From: Polyangiaceae bacterium
Lineage (GTDB): Bacteria; Myxococcota_A; Polyangia; Polyangiales; Polyangiaceae
Direction: 5' to 3'
Length of the DNA: 56,708 bases
NCBI GenBank assembly: GCA_025937785.1
Contig: JAICQQ010000032.1
Span: forward strand, 1-56,708
Part shown: piece by piece, positions 46,054 to 56,253 of the stretch
Position numbering within the stretch: the stretch's first letter is position 1
Layout of the letters: the number at the start of each line of letters is the position of its first letter
Position numbers and translations under genes: made by a program
The notes under the pieces: model-generated
What the model was told of the DNA's origin: nothing
Seen by the model: only the letters and a program-made list of their open reading frames with translations
Databases searched by the model: none

Positions 46054-46434
46054 GTCCGGCGCCTCGCAAGCCGCCTGGCCGCGTGACCAAACCGCGGCGC
46101 GCTCCCGAAAAACTAGGGTCGCCGCGCCGGTCGTCATCAGGCAACAAAACTTTTCGGGAACATTCGGGCACGTCGATTGTCAGGGCGGACGTGCGCCGCT
46201 TCGCCTTCTGGAAGGCCCTCGGAGTTAACCAAGCTTCCCCTCGGTTCCGAAGTCGTACCCAGAGCTACGTGAACGCTGCTGCGGCCGCCTGCGTTGCACC
46301 GCGATATTCGCAACACCATGTCCCCGTTCCAGCGTTCAGCCATACTAGAACCACGCGCGGTACTGGACGCTCGGGCGCTGAGGACGCAAGTTATTCAATC
46401 ATAGGACGTTCTTCCGCTTAGAGGCACGCAGGAC
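46054..46434. other. 381-bp intergenic region, nothing recognised
   Basis: Lower-GC DNA between two plus-strand genes. No hairpin of terminator quality, no tRNA and no credible gene were seen. It presumably carries the promoter for the PH-like membrane protein. Confidence 0.4.
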
Positions 46435-47556
46435 ATGCAACGCGAATCGCTGTTTGGTGAACGCATCATCTGGATGGGCGGGCCCAAAATCGTGAAGACG
46501 CCGCCCATGTTCAAAGCGGTTGCACACCTGCTCTTCGTTTTCGCGGCAATTTCGACCTGCTACGCCTTCGTCATCGGCCTCGGTCTCAAGGTCCCACCGA
46601 CCGCCTCGCTGCTGTTTGCAGTGTGGAGCGTGACGCTCGGCCTGGCCGCGCTCCAGCTGCCGCAGATCTGGTTGAGCAAGGCGCAATACATCATCACCGA
46701 CAACCACGTGATCTGGAGGCGCGGTCCGTTTCATCGCAGCATCGAGCGCCGATCGATCAGCTACGCGCGCATCTATTGGGACCCCAAGGCACCGGGGGTC
46801 GGTGATCTCGAGCTGGTGCGAGCGGTGCCCACCGGCGCGCTCAGGCGGCGTCTGATGCTGCGAGTGAACCTGGTGGCGGCGCCCGACCGCGTCTGGGCGA
46901 TCGTGCGCGGCGCTGAAGACGTGGCGCCCCGAGGCGACGGCGACCAACCGCTGACGCAGCGACTCGACTCCGGCGAGCGCGTGGTGTGGTCGGCGCGGCC
47001 CCGCACTCGTTGGCGCGCCTACCTTCCCCACGGACACCGTGAATGGTCGTTGCTCGCGATGGCGTTCGGCCTGCTCGCCGTCAGCGCCACGATCGCCTGG
47101 CGCGGTGCGCACGCGCTCGGCCGCGTGCTAGAAAGCGGTTTACCAGCGGTTTCGTTCGCATTCGTGGGGCTGGTCTTCGGGCTGGTGATGAGCGTGCTCT
47201 TGGTGCTGAGCGTCGCGCTGGCGCTGCTGTACTCGGCCTCCATCCGTCCCGCCTACCTGGTCAAGCATACCCGCTATCTCGTCACCGATTCGCGGGTGTT
47301 GATTCAGCGCGGCACCGAAGAGCTGCACCTCGATCGCGGGAAAATCGTCGAGGTCATCGACACGCCCACCGGCGAGGGCCTGAGCAACGTGTTCATCGTG
47401 CTCGATGGACCGCGCGCACGAGCGCTGGCCGCAAGCGGCGCGTTCGGCGAAATCAATCGGGGCCCCAACCTGCGCCCCGTTTTCGAATCGGTGCAAGACG
47501 CCGAAAGCTTGAGCCGCATCCTGCTGGGCGCCGGCGACCTGCCGCGCGCGGCCTGA
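46435..47556 (+). CDS. Membrane protein with two PH-like (bPH2-type) halves
   Basis: A 373-residue protein with four hydrophobic segments: two before residue 85 (HLLFVFAAISTCYAFVIGL, LLFAVWSVTLGLAALQL) and two around 205-265. Each pair precedes a beta-rich module starting with a Tyr/Leu-Ile-Thr-Asp motif: QYIITDNHVIWRRGPFHRSIERRSI and RYLVTDSRVLIQRGTEELHLDRGKI. This is the bacterial PH domain (YdbS/YdbT-like) layout, duplicated within one chain. Such proteins sit in the inner membrane with unknown ligands. It is monocistronic in this window. Confidence 0.8.
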   Translation: MQRESLFGERIIWMGGPKIVKTPPMFKAVAHLLFVFAAISTCYAFVIGLGLKVPPTASLLFAVWSVTLGLAALQLPQIWLSKAQYIITDNHVIWRRGPFHRSIERRSISYARIYWDPKAPGVGDLELVRAVPTGALRRRLMLRVNLVAAPDRVWAIVRGAEDVAPRGDGDQPLTQRLDSGERVVWSARPRTRWRAYLPHGHREWSLLAMAFGLLAVSATIAWRGAHALGRVLESGLPAVSFAFVGLVFGLVMSVLLVLSVALALLYSASIRPAYLVKHTRYLVTDSRVLIQRGTEELHLDRGKIVEVIDTPTGEGLSNVFIVLDGPRARALAASGAFGEINRGPNLRPVFESVQDAESLSRILLGAGDLPRAA

Positions 47557-47642
47557 GACGCTCGCTTCGGCGATCGAGCTCATCCCGGTCCGATCGGCAG
47601 CGTTCCTTTCACCGCCAACGCCCTTCCGACTTGAAGCGCTTC

Positions 47643-47693
47643 TTCACCGCCAAGACGAAAAGAGCACCAAGTTCGCCATTCTTCTTTTCCCGG
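47643..47693 (-). repeat. Dispersed CTTGGCG-type repeat, copy A
   Basis: Read on the minus strand it goes GAACTTGG, then GCTCTTTTCG, then TCTTGGCGGTGAA. It shares the core and its flank (CCGGGAAAAGAA) with copy B. A further half-copy TTCACCGCCAA lies at 47609-47619. Confidence 0.7.
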
Positions 47694-47958
47694 CGCTGTG
47701 TCTCCGCTGGCTACACACCGAGAGCGTCAGGCCTGGGCAATGACTCTAATTTTCATTCACTCATCGAAAGCCAGCGGAGCAATCGTATGCATCGACTGCG
47801 CTATTGCGCTGGATCTGCCCGTTGCTATCAACGGCCGGTCATTGTCGGTGTCGCAGCGAGCTGCAACAGCGGCAGGGGTTTCCGAGTGTCCCTGACGAGC
47901 GCCTGTGTTCGGTCGCATGGATCAACGATTCACGAAACCAGAACGCTGCGCTGTGCGA

Positions 47959-48019
47959 CCGGCAGAAAGAATGTCTTTCTTGGCGTGACCTTGGCGTTCT
48001 CTGCGCCTTGGCGGTGAAA
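47959..48019 (+). repeat. Dispersed CTTGGCG-type repeat, copy B
   Basis: CCGGCAGAAAGAATG leads into TCTTGGCGTGACCTTGGCG, then CCTTGGCGGTGAA. The order of CTTGGCG words and the GGCGGTGAA end match copy A in inverted orientation and copy C near the window end. Confidence 0.7.
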
Positions 48020-48158
48020 CTGACGTTTCTGACCGGCAAGACCTGCTGGATTAGGGGCCGAGATCGGGAGCGGCGCCAAGGTTGGCAGGGGGCAAGGGGC
48101 AAGGGGTCGCGATTCGCCCAAGAGGTCGCTGGATGCGCTTCGGCGTCCGCGGGTCGGT

Positions 48159-49142
48159 CTAAGGTTCGCTGGTGTCGTCGCGTGCTTCCGGGCGCTTCGC
48201 TTCTTGCTCGCGCAGCTGGCGAGCGCGTTCATTGCACGTCTGGGCGAGGCGGCGCGCGTTCGGAGCGTAAGCGTGCTGAGCGGGTTCGGCTTCGCTCAGG
48301 TAGCGTTCGAAGTACTGCAGCGCGCTTTGATAGTCCAGGATTGCTTGAAGCGGGACGTCTTGGGAGGCCGCTTCGGCCATGGCCGCGAGTCCCTTGTAGT
48401 AGTAGCGGTCGTAGTCCGGTGCGAAGGTCACGTCGGGCAGATCGAGCACGGTACGCGCCGCGAACGCCGTCGACTGCACCGGGATCCCGATCGCCGTCGT
48501 GATCTCGCGAAACGCTGCGTTCAGGTTGCCGCTCCGCTCCAACGCTACGCCGAGGCCCCAGTGCGCGAGCGCGCGGTACTTCGGCGAGCGCGCGCTTCGG
48601 AGCGCCTCGCGGTAATCGTCGAGGGCATCGCGCGGGCGTCCGCTCTCCATCACCACTTTGGCGCGCCCGTAGTAAGCGGCTGCACGCAGCTCTGGCTCCC
48701 AGAGCCGGTCGAGCGCCTCGGAGAAGTACGCGCGGGAGCTGACGAGGTCGCCTTGCAGCGCAGCGACACGCGCGAGCTCCAGGTAGCTTCGCGGCGCGAG
48801 CGGAGAGTCCGGGTGCCGCGCGAGCGTTTCGAGCAGTCGATCGCGCACGCCCTGCTCGCCCCGTAGCGTGGATTCGACGCGCAACTGAGCCAAGAGCAGC
48901 TCGAGCCTTGGGTCGAGGTAACGCTCACCGCGCAGGTAGTCGATGGTCGCCTTGTGCACGTTCATCTCGTCCCAAGCGCTGGCATGCCCCAGCAAAAACG
49001 ACTCCACCGACTGCAGCGTCAGGTGTTCCTCGGCGAGCTTGGGTTCACGCGCCACCTCCCAGACGCCAGGCTCGGCGGGCGCTCGCGCCGCCCCCCCTAG
49101 GCCGGCCAGAACCAGCGTGATGCCCAGGGATCGCGGCCGCAT
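48159..49142 (-). CDS. Exported TPR protein
   Basis: A 327-residue protein with a probable signal peptide (MRPRSLGITLVLAGLGGAARA). About six helical TPR-like repeats follow from residue 60 to 290 (SYLELARVAALQGDLVSSRAYFSEAL; AYYGRAKVVMESGRPRDALDDYREAL; AHWGLGVALERSGNLNAAFREI). The C-terminus is charged and Arg/Glu-rich. The ATG at 49142 is chosen because it gives the signal and lies 1 nt after the upstream gene. It and the upstream TPR gene probably form a two-gene unit. Confidence 0.82.
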   Translation of the reverse strand: MRPRSLGITLVLAGLGGAARAPAEPGVWEVAREPKLAEEHLTLQSVESFLLGHASAWDEMNVHKATIDYLRGERYLDPRLELLLAQLRVESTLRGEQGVRDRLLETLARHPDSPLAPRSYLELARVAALQGDLVSSRAYFSEALDRLWEPELRAAAYYGRAKVVMESGRPRDALDDYREALRSARSPKYRALAHWGLGVALERSGNLNAAFREITTAIGIPVQSTAFAARTVLDLPDVTFAPDYDRYYYKGLAAMAEAASQDVPLQAILDYQSALQYFERYLSEAEPAQHAYAPNARRLAQTCNERARQLREQEAKRPEARDDTSEP

Positions 49143-49143
49143 T

Positions 49144-50121
49144 TCAACCTCGGACGGCCAGCTTACTGCGTGCGTGCGCGAGCCAGGGGTGGTTGGCGGG
49201 CGCCCGCTCCAGGAAGTCTTTCCAGTAGTGCCTGGCGAGCTCTGCGTCGTCGGCCGCCGCCAACATCGCGGCCATCGCCACCAGCTCCACCGGGTCGACG
49301 CGCGGCAGCCGCACACGGGAGGGCAGCGCAGGGCCCGGGGCTCCGCTCGCTGGCGGCGCCGCGGCCGCCATCAGGAGCGCCGTGTGGCCGTGAGCCTCGC
49401 GCGCCACTCCCCGCGCCTCTTCGTGCCGCCCTTGGCGATCGAGCGCCAACGCCAGCGCCGACAAAACGAAGGGGCGGAGCGCCAGATCCGCGTTCCGCCG
49501 GCGAGCTTCGTTCAGGTAGGCCACCGCCTCTTGCAGGTGCGCCTGGCCTTGGCGCATGACGAGCACCGCGGCTTCGACGTAAACGCGTTCGCTCGAGCCG
49601 GCCCCGGTGAGCAGGCTCGCCATCGGTACCACCCGGCGGTACGCACCCAGGCCCTGCTCGATCTGGTCGCTGCCCACTGCTGCCACGGCGTATGCATAGA
49701 GCCCGGCGGGCGAAAGCTCCGGAGGATTCGCCTGCCTCAACACCTGCTCGAAGATGTGGAAGGCGTCGGACATACGCCCTTGGCCGACCAGTGCGCGCGC
49801 CTCGAGCACGCGCGGCGCTGAACGCTTGGGTTCGAGCTCGCCGGCCAGACGCGCCGCTTTCAGGGCGTCTGCAGCATCAGTCTCGAGTCGAGCGTAGCCC
49901 TTCGCCAACAAGTTGCAGTAGCGGACGAGCCGCGGGTCGCGCGCCCGATCCCAGAAGGTGAACGCACGATCGGGCCCACTGGTCCGGCACTCGGTCGGGC
50001 GCGGACTCGACCCGGACGCCGCCCGCAGCACATGCGTCTGCTCGGCGACGCCGTCTTTCCCCCAGGCGATCGAGCCCACTGCAAGGCCGCACACGAGCGT
50101 CAACCAACCGGTCCGCAGCAT
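49144..50121 (-). CDS. Exported TPR protein
   Basis: A 325-residue protein with a signal peptide (MLRTGWLTLVCGLAVGSIAWG). TPR-like helices run from about 70 to 235 (CNLLAKGYARLETDAADALKAARLAGELEP; ARALVGQGRMSDAFHIFEQVL; FVLSALALALDRQGRHEEARGVAREA), then a hinge and a final helix (LARHYWKDFLERAP). It is one base upstream of a second exported TPR gene; the two may bind the same partner. No catalytic motif. Confidence 0.82.
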   Translation of the reverse strand: MLRTGWLTLVCGLAVGSIAWGKDGVAEQTHVLRAASGSSPRPTECRTSGPDRAFTFWDRARDPRLVRYCNLLAKGYARLETDAADALKAARLAGELEPKRSAPRVLEARALVGQGRMSDAFHIFEQVLRQANPPELSPAGLYAYAVAAVGSDQIEQGLGAYRRVVPMASLLTGAGSSERVYVEAAVLVMRQGQAHLQEAVAYLNEARRRNADLALRPFVLSALALALDRQGRHEEARGVAREAHGHTALLMAAAAPPASGAPGPALPSRVRLPRVDPVELVAMAAMLAAADDAELARHYWKDFLERAPANHPWLAHARSKLAVRG

Positions 50122-50236
50122 GCTCCCAGCCTACACCAACGCGGGCGCGCGGTCGAAGTCACTGGCGCCCGGCCGAGCAACGCTTGGCTGCGAAGCTTCC
50201 CGAGCGAAGCGCGCTGGCCGGGGGGGCCAGCGACGA

Positions 50237-51547
50237 CTACGGCGTTTCGGCGCGGCCCACGAAGGGATTGTGGAGCACGATCGTCTCGGCCCGACGGGGT
50301 CCTACGGACACCAAAAACACGGGCGCCTCGGCGGCCTCTTCCAAGAACCGAACGTAGGCGCGCGCGGCGCGCGGCAGTTGGTCGAGCACTCGAGCACTCG
50401 CCAGCGGCTCGTCCCAGCCCTCCAGCACTTCGTAGACCGGTGTCAGACCCGGCGTGTCCAGTTGATCGATCGGGAGATCGGTGACGCGGCCCGCGGGAGT
50501 GTCGTAAGCGACACAAACCTTGATTTGCGGCAGCCCCGTGAGCACGTCGAGCTTGGTCAGCGCCAGGCCGTCGATGCCGTTGACGCGGGAGGCATAACGC
50601 AACGCCGGCAGGTCCAACCAGCCGGTGCGCCGTGGCCGACCCGTCACCGAACCGAATTCGACCCCGACGTTCCTGAGGTGAGCACCTGCCTCGTCGTCGA
50701 GCTCGGTCGGAAAGGGTCCCGAACCCACCCGGGTGGCATACGCCTTCGTGATCCCGATCACCGTGTCGATGCGGTTCGGACCGATGCCAGCACCGATCGC
50801 CGCACCCCCCGCGACCGCGGAGCTACTCGTAACGAACGGATACGTCCCGTGGTCGATGTCGAGCAAGGTGCCTTGCGCCCCTTCCAGCATCACCCGCTTG
50901 TTGTGCTTGAGGGCATCGTGGGCAACGCGCGAGGTGTCCGTCAACATCGGCACCAGCCGCTGCGCGAGCGGGGCGAGCTCTGCGACGATGTCCTTGGCGA
51001 CGGGGACGCTGCCGCCGAGCGCCGTGATCACGGGCGCCCACGCCTCGAGTGACGCCTCGACCGAGCCCGTGAGTTGCTTCAGATCGCGCAGCTCGCCCGC
51101 CCGAATCCCGGTTCGACGTACCTTGTCTTCGTAGGCAGGACCGATGCCTTTCTTGGTAGTGCCGAGCGCACGCTCCTTGGGCAGTGACGACTCGCGCAAG
51201 GTGTCGATCTGGATGTGGTAAGGCAGGATCAGATGGGATCGGTCGCTGATCGCGAGCCGCGCTTCGATGTCGTCGTGGCCGCGCCGCTTGAGCTCGTCGA
51301 TTTCACCGACGAGCACCGTGGGATCGACCACCATACCCTGGCCGAGGACGCACAGCGTGCCGGGTCGCAAAATACCGCTCGGGAGCAGCCTGACCACGAG
51401 CTTGTCGTCGCCGATGACCAGCGTGTGGCCGGCGTTGGGGCCACCGGCGTAGCGAATGACCACGTCGGCGAACTCCGTGTAGATATCGACGATCTTGCCT
51501 TTACCTTCGTCGCCCCACTGGGCGCCAACTATCACTACACTCGACAT
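50237..51547 (-). CDS. purA: Adenylosuccinate synthetase
   Basis: A 436-residue GTP-dependent enzyme joining IMP and aspartate in AMP synthesis. The P-loop GAQWGDEGKGKIVD is at residues 7-20, followed by RYAGGPNAGHTLVIG, GIGPAYEDKVRR, MLEGAQGTLLDIDHGTYPFVTSS and GSGPFPTEL near the C-terminal half, then the GRPRRTGWLDLPALRYA and GLALTKLDVL signatures. hisZ ends 2 nt before its start, an arrangement seen in many bacteria. Confidence 0.97.
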   Translation of the reverse strand: MSSVVIVGAQWGDEGKGKIVDIYTEFADVVIRYAGGPNAGHTLVIGDDKLVVRLLPSGILRPGTLCVLGQGMVVDPTVLVGEIDELKRRGHDDIEARLAISDRSHLILPYHIQIDTLRESSLPKERALGTTKKGIGPAYEDKVRRTGIRAGELRDLKQLTGSVEASLEAWAPVITALGGSVPVAKDIVAELAPLAQRLVPMLTDTSRVAHDALKHNKRVMLEGAQGTLLDIDHGTYPFVTSSSAVAGGAAIGAGIGPNRIDTVIGITKAYATRVGSGPFPTELDDEAGAHLRNVGVEFGSVTGRPRRTGWLDLPALRYASRVNGIDGLALTKLDVLTGLPQIKVCVAYDTPAGRVTDLPIDQLDTPGLTPVYEVLEGWDEPLASARVLDQLPRAARAYVRFLEEAAEAPVFLVSVGPRRAETIVLHNPFVGRAETP

Positions 51548-51549
51548 TT

Positions 51550-52890
51550 CTATTCGCTATCTTTCTGCTGTGTCAGGCGGCTCGATCGGAGCGCGCGCGC
51601 GACCTCGGTCGCGTCGGCCTGGAGGGTTCGTTTCGCTGCGTCTGCCACGTGCGTCAGCACGGCGCCATCCGACGCCAGCTCGAGCACGTGGGTGTAGCGC
51701 CAGGCACGGGCGTACGCCATCTTGCCCTTCTCGGGCGCCGGGGCCGCCGCGATGCCGGCGGCCCGCAGCCCGTGGAGCAGCCGCGCCGAGTCCGCCGGAG
51801 CACCGGAAACCAGGACCCGCCTCGGTTCGCTCTCGGGCACGTTGCCGTGGCGACACGCCCAGGCGAGATTGTCGAGATCGATGGCGCAGCCGGCAGCGGC
51901 GTGACCCGTACCGAAGCGCGCGTACAGCGCGTCGTAGCGGCCGCCGGACCCCACGGGTAGACCCGGGCCCTCGGCGAGCAACTGGAACATGGGGCCCGTG
52001 TAGTAGTCGAAACGCCAGGTCTCCCCCAGGTCGATCGTCACCTCGTTGCCCACGCGGTGGCTGCTCGCGACCTGCCACAGCGACTTGAGCTCGCGGGCGG
52101 GCGTCTCTGCGGCGGTCCCTGCCAGCAGCCGCTCGGCCCTTTCCCAGATCTCGCCTCCCCCGTGCAGCTCGGGCAACGCCACGAGCGCCGCCAACGCGGA
52201 GCCCGAGAGCCCCGCCCGCTGGGCGCGGCGCGCGAGGGCCGCCTGATCCTTCAGGGCCAGGGCATCCAGGATCGCGGGCCAGCGATCACGCGCGACCGAT
52301 CGAAGCAAGCTGGGAGCGAGGTTCGAATGCCCTAGATCCACGACGAAGTGTGCGAGACCCGAGGCGGTGAGCGCCGACGCTGCCGCCTGCAGCACCTCGA
52401 GATCACCGTCCGGTCCGGAAACACCGACGAGCTCGATGCCCGCTTGCGGGATCTGCTGATTGTTGCGGGCGCGCTCGCGGCGGCGCCGCAACACCGACCC
52501 CTGATAACAGAGCCGCGCCGGCATGGGAGCTTCGGCGAGGCGCGTGCTCACCATGCGCGCGACCTGCGGCGTCATGTCGGGACGCAACGCCACCACCTCG
52601 CCCGTCTCGGGTTCGACGAAGCGCAACACGGAATGCGGATCGAGATGGCGCCCCCCCACTTCGAGCACTTCCGAATACTCGAGGGCGGGCAGCTGGACGC
52701 GTTCGTAGCCGAAGAGCTCGAACGCTTTCATCACGACGCGGGTGAGCCGCGCCAGGCGGCGAGCCTCACCGGGCAGACCATCGCGCATCCCAGCCGGAAG
52801 CGGGTGTGTCAGCGCCCGGAGACCCACGGCCCCGGCGACGTCCACCGCACGGGCGGGCGGGGGCGGGTACGTTTTTGGGGAACCGTTCAA
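51550..52890 (-). CDS. hisZ: ATP phosphoribosyltransferase regulatory subunit (HisZ)
   Basis: A 446-residue HisRS-like paralogue without tRNA ligase function that activates the short HisG enzyme of histidine synthesis. Class II synthetase-like motifs: LLTRVVMKAFELFGYERVQLP-type motif region (here ARLTRVVMKAFELFGYERV), ALRPDMTPQVARM, ARLCYQGSVLRRRR and a late GGRYDALYARFG. The anticodon-binding domain is replaced by a small C-terminal Rossmann-like part (RVLVSGAPADSARLLHGL). The start is uncertain: TTG is used here, while a GTG at 52845 (MDVAGAVG) is possible. It is followed directly by purA. Confidence 0.88.
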   Translation of the reverse strand: MNGSPKTYPPPPARAVDVAGAVGLRALTHPLPAGMRDGLPGEARRLARLTRVVMKAFELFGYERVQLPALEYSEVLEVGGRHLDPHSVLRFVEPETGEVVALRPDMTPQVARMVSTRLAEAPMPARLCYQGSVLRRRRERARNNQQIPQAGIELVGVSGPDGDLEVLQAAASALTASGLAHFVVDLGHSNLAPSLLRSVARDRWPAILDALALKDQAALARRAQRAGLSGSALAALVALPELHGGGEIWERAERLLAGTAAETPARELKSLWQVASSHRVGNEVTIDLGETWRFDYYTGPMFQLLAEGPGLPVGSGGRYDALYARFGTGHAAAGCAIDLDNLAWACRHGNVPESEPRRVLVSGAPADSARLLHGLRAAGIAAAPAPEKGKMAYARAWRYTHVLELASDGAVLTHVADAAKRTLQADATEVARALRSSRLTQQKDSE

Positions 52891-53100
52891 TGCCGGCGGA
52901 GCTTAACAGAGAATCCGAAGCCGCCCAGTCCAGCGTGCGCGAAACCAGAGTGCTGCTTTTGCTCCAAAAAGCCCCAAGTTTACGTAAACTTGGCCGACGG
53001 AACGGCCGCGGCTCCAGCCCAGCCCAGATCCGCGATGCGTGACGCGGAGCGAGACCCGAGTTCGAGCGAGTGCAAAAACGATGTTATGGGATGCCGTACC

Positions 53101-53850
53101 ATGACCAGTCACCCGAGCCCCCCCGAAGTCGCCGAAGCCGCCGTGGACGTCCAAGAGCGGGGCGCGCCGAAGAATGGCGTGCCCCAAGTACTGGACCGCA
53201 GACTGTTCATGCAGCTCTTGGTGTTTGCCTACGAGGGAGAGCTCGCGCCGAGTGAAGTGGTGCGGCGCTTGAAGGGTGCCCTCGCCGAGCAAGGCGCGCG
53301 GACGGTGCTGTACGAGGACGTGAACCACCCGAGCGGCTTCGGCTTGTTGTCGTGGAGCGAAGACCCCGCCGACCTCGTGACGAAGACACGTCCCGCAGTG
53401 ATCGGCTCGGGGCTTTCCGGCCTGCGATTGCGCCCGGAGTTCACGATGTTAGGGCGCAGTTACTCGAGCGGTTTCGAGGACAACCTCGAGTTCTGGTTGA
53501 TCGATCGCCCCGCCAAAACCGTCACGAATCCCGATTGGCCGTGGGCGATCTGGTATCCACTCCGGCGCATCGGCGCCTTCGAAAAGCTGGAGAGCCGCGA
53601 GAAAGGCTCGATCATGCGGGAGCACGCCGTGATCGGGAAGCGCTACGGCAACTCCGATCTGGCGCACGATGTGCGGCTCGCTTGCCACGGGCTGGACGCG
53701 AACGACAACGAGTTCATCATCGGACTCATCGGCAAGGACCTGCATCCGCTCTCGCACGTGATCCAGACCATGCGTGGCACCCGCCAAACCTCGGAATACA
53801 TCGGACAGATGGGTCCGTTCTTCGTCGGTCGCGCCCTCCACGCCCGTTGA
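53101..53850 (+). CDS. Chlorite dismutase/HemQ-family heme protein
   Basis: A 249-residue protein with the chlorite dismutase/HemQ ferredoxin-like double fold. SWSEDPADLVT lies in the first half. IMREHAVIGKRYGN holds the likely proximal heme His, and LDANDNEFIIGLIGKDLHPLSHVIQTMRGTRQTSEYIGQMGPFFVG is the conserved end. HemQ members decarboxylate coproheme in the coproporphyrin-dependent heme route. An ATG 5 codons upstream is an alternative start. No other heme gene is near. True chlorite dismutation is less likely because no chlorate locus is seen. Confidence 0.82.
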   Translation: MTSHPSPPEVAEAAVDVQERGAPKNGVPQVLDRRLFMQLLVFAYEGELAPSEVVRRLKGALAEQGARTVLYEDVNHPSGFGLLSWSEDPADLVTKTRPAVIGSGLSGLRLRPEFTMLGRSYSSGFEDNLEFWLIDRPAKTVTNPDWPWAIWYPLRRIGAFEKLESREKGSIMREHAVIGKRYGNSDLAHDVRLACHGLDANDNEFIIGLIGKDLHPLSHVIQTMRGTRQTSEYIGQMGPFFVGRALHAR

Positions 53851-53881
53851 GGCGGCGCGCCCGCCCAATCGTTTCCTGCGG

Positions 53882-54604
53882 TCAGCCTACCAGGGAGTGG
53901 TAGGCCGCGCTGAGTTCGGCGAAGCGACGCAGGAGACGCTGGCGCTCGGGCGGCGAAGCCGTGGGGTGCCGGTCCGGGTGAATGCGGAGCGCCTGCATGC
54001 GAAACGCTTGGCGGACGGCGTCGAGGGTCGCGTGGGCGGGAAGCCCGAGGGTGTCGAGCGCCCGTGCTTGGGCTGGTGCCACGCGCGGTGCCGTACGCTC
54101 CGGTGGCTTTTCCGGGCGCCGATCGCGGCGCGGCCGACCGTGCAGGAACTCACGCGGGGACAACGGAATGCCTGTGGCTGCGTGCCCACTGGGTCGCGGC
54201 ACGCGAAAGCGAACAGCCGCGCTCTTGAGCGCGAAGAGCGTCTCGAGCCGCCGCCGCAGTTGATGGCGCAAGGCCGCGGAGAGCACGTCTCGAGTGATCG
54301 CGCGCTCGCGCAGCAGCAGTTGCCCGAACAGGCCCGCTCCCAGACGCTGGGCGTCCGCTGCGATGCGGTCGACCGATGGACGCGACAGGAACCCCTGGTG
54401 CACCAGAATTTCGCCGAGTCGGGCCACCGGTAGCTCGGTCTCGACGCGCTCGACCAGGCCTTGCGCCAGGTGCACCCGATGCTGCCGCCCAGCCCGAACG
54501 CCTTGATCCTCGACCAACTCGAGTACACCGCTGAGGCCCGACCGATGCAGAGCTCCTAGGAGGTCACCCAGGGTCGTCGAGCGCAGGTTGCCCGGAAGCT
54601 GCAT
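53882..54604 (-). CDS. DUF4388-J-domain fusion protein
   Basis: A 240-residue protein. The N-terminus (MQLPGNLRSTTLGDLLGALHRSGLSGVLELV) is DUF4388-like; a middle helical part ends at about 160. The C-terminus is a J domain with LGLPAHATLDAVRQAFRMQALRIHPDRHP, HPD at 209-211. DUF4388 regions occur in myxobacterial signalling proteins, so this may connect a chaperone (Hsp70) to a regulatory site. The J domain at the C-terminal end is an unusual position. It is convergent with the chlorite dismutase-like gene. Confidence 0.83.
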   Translation of the reverse strand: MQLPGNLRSTTLGDLLGALHRSGLSGVLELVEDQGVRAGRQHRVHLAQGLVERVETELPVARLGEILVHQGFLSRPSVDRIAADAQRLGAGLFGQLLLRERAITRDVLSAALRHQLRRRLETLFALKSAAVRFRVPRPSGHAATGIPLSPREFLHGRPRRDRRPEKPPERTAPRVAPAQARALDTLGLPAHATLDAVRQAFRMQALRIHPDRHPTASPPERQRLLRRFAELSAAYHSLVG

Positions 54605-54693
54605 ATGAACTCGCTACACGAAAGCTTGCGGCTCGGGCAACTTCCGGCGCGGCGGGGGCACTTCGCTAAGCGCGGCAGCAGCGCGTGACGGAT

Positions 54694-55116
54694 TCAGGGA
54701 CCGACGCGGATCGACGCGGTGAAGTCGGCCTGCAGCGCGCGGCAGCCACTGGGCGCTGGTTGCAGCTGGCGGCACACCACGGCGCGCGCCCGCACGCTGA
54801 TCTCCGCGCGCCCCAGCTCCTGCGCCACGAAGGCGACGGGAAGGTTCAGCGCGTGCGCGCCGCCGCGCGCCACCGGCACGGTGACCCGCGAGCGCAAGGG
54901 GCGGAGGAACGGAGGAGCCTTGAGCACGAGCGCGTCGACCCACACCAAGGTCGAGTCGCCCGAGCGCTTCGGAAGGTCCAGATCGCAGACCACCCGACCC
55001 GCTGTCTCGCGCTGTGGGCAGCTGAAGGTCCCGCCCAGCCCACCCTCCGCCCCGGCGCTGCCCGCGCCCAGCAGGACCAAGGCAACGAACGCACGAAGAC
55101 GGCCAGAACGAGTCAT
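54694..55116 (-). CDS. Secreted hypothetical protein
   Basis: A 140-residue protein with a clear signal peptide (MTRSGRLRAFVALVLLGAGSAGAEG). The mature ~115 residues form a beta-rich domain with four Cys (FSCPQRETAGRVVCDLDLP and VVCRQLQPAPSGCRAL), probably two disulfides. No family is recognised. It lies upstream of the DUF4388-J gene on the same strand, with a 90-nt gap, and divergent from obg. Confidence 0.68.
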   Translation of the reverse strand: MTRSGRLRAFVALVLLGAGSAGAEGGLGGTFSCPQRETAGRVVCDLDLPKRSGDSTLVWVDALVLKAPPFLRPLRSRVTVPVARGGAHALNLPVAFVAQELGRAEISVRARAVVCRQLQPAPSGCRALQADFTASIRVGP

Positions 55117-55152
55117 GGGCTCGAGCGCGACGGCGCTCCGTCACCAGCATAA

Positions 55153-56253
<1,101 letters not shown>

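Larger units (their letters stand above)
47557..48158. other. 602-bp intergenic region with inverted copies of a dispersed repeat
   Basis: No gene was accepted; small frames here lack signals. The interval is framed by two copies of a CTTGGCG-type repeat facing each other, about 270 bp apart. The DNA between them is lower in GC than the genes. Confidence 0.55.

Noticed and set aside
47698..47895. Small plus-strand frame between the dispersed repeats
   Set aside because: No start signal and no family resemblance; it lies in lower-GC intergenic DNA.
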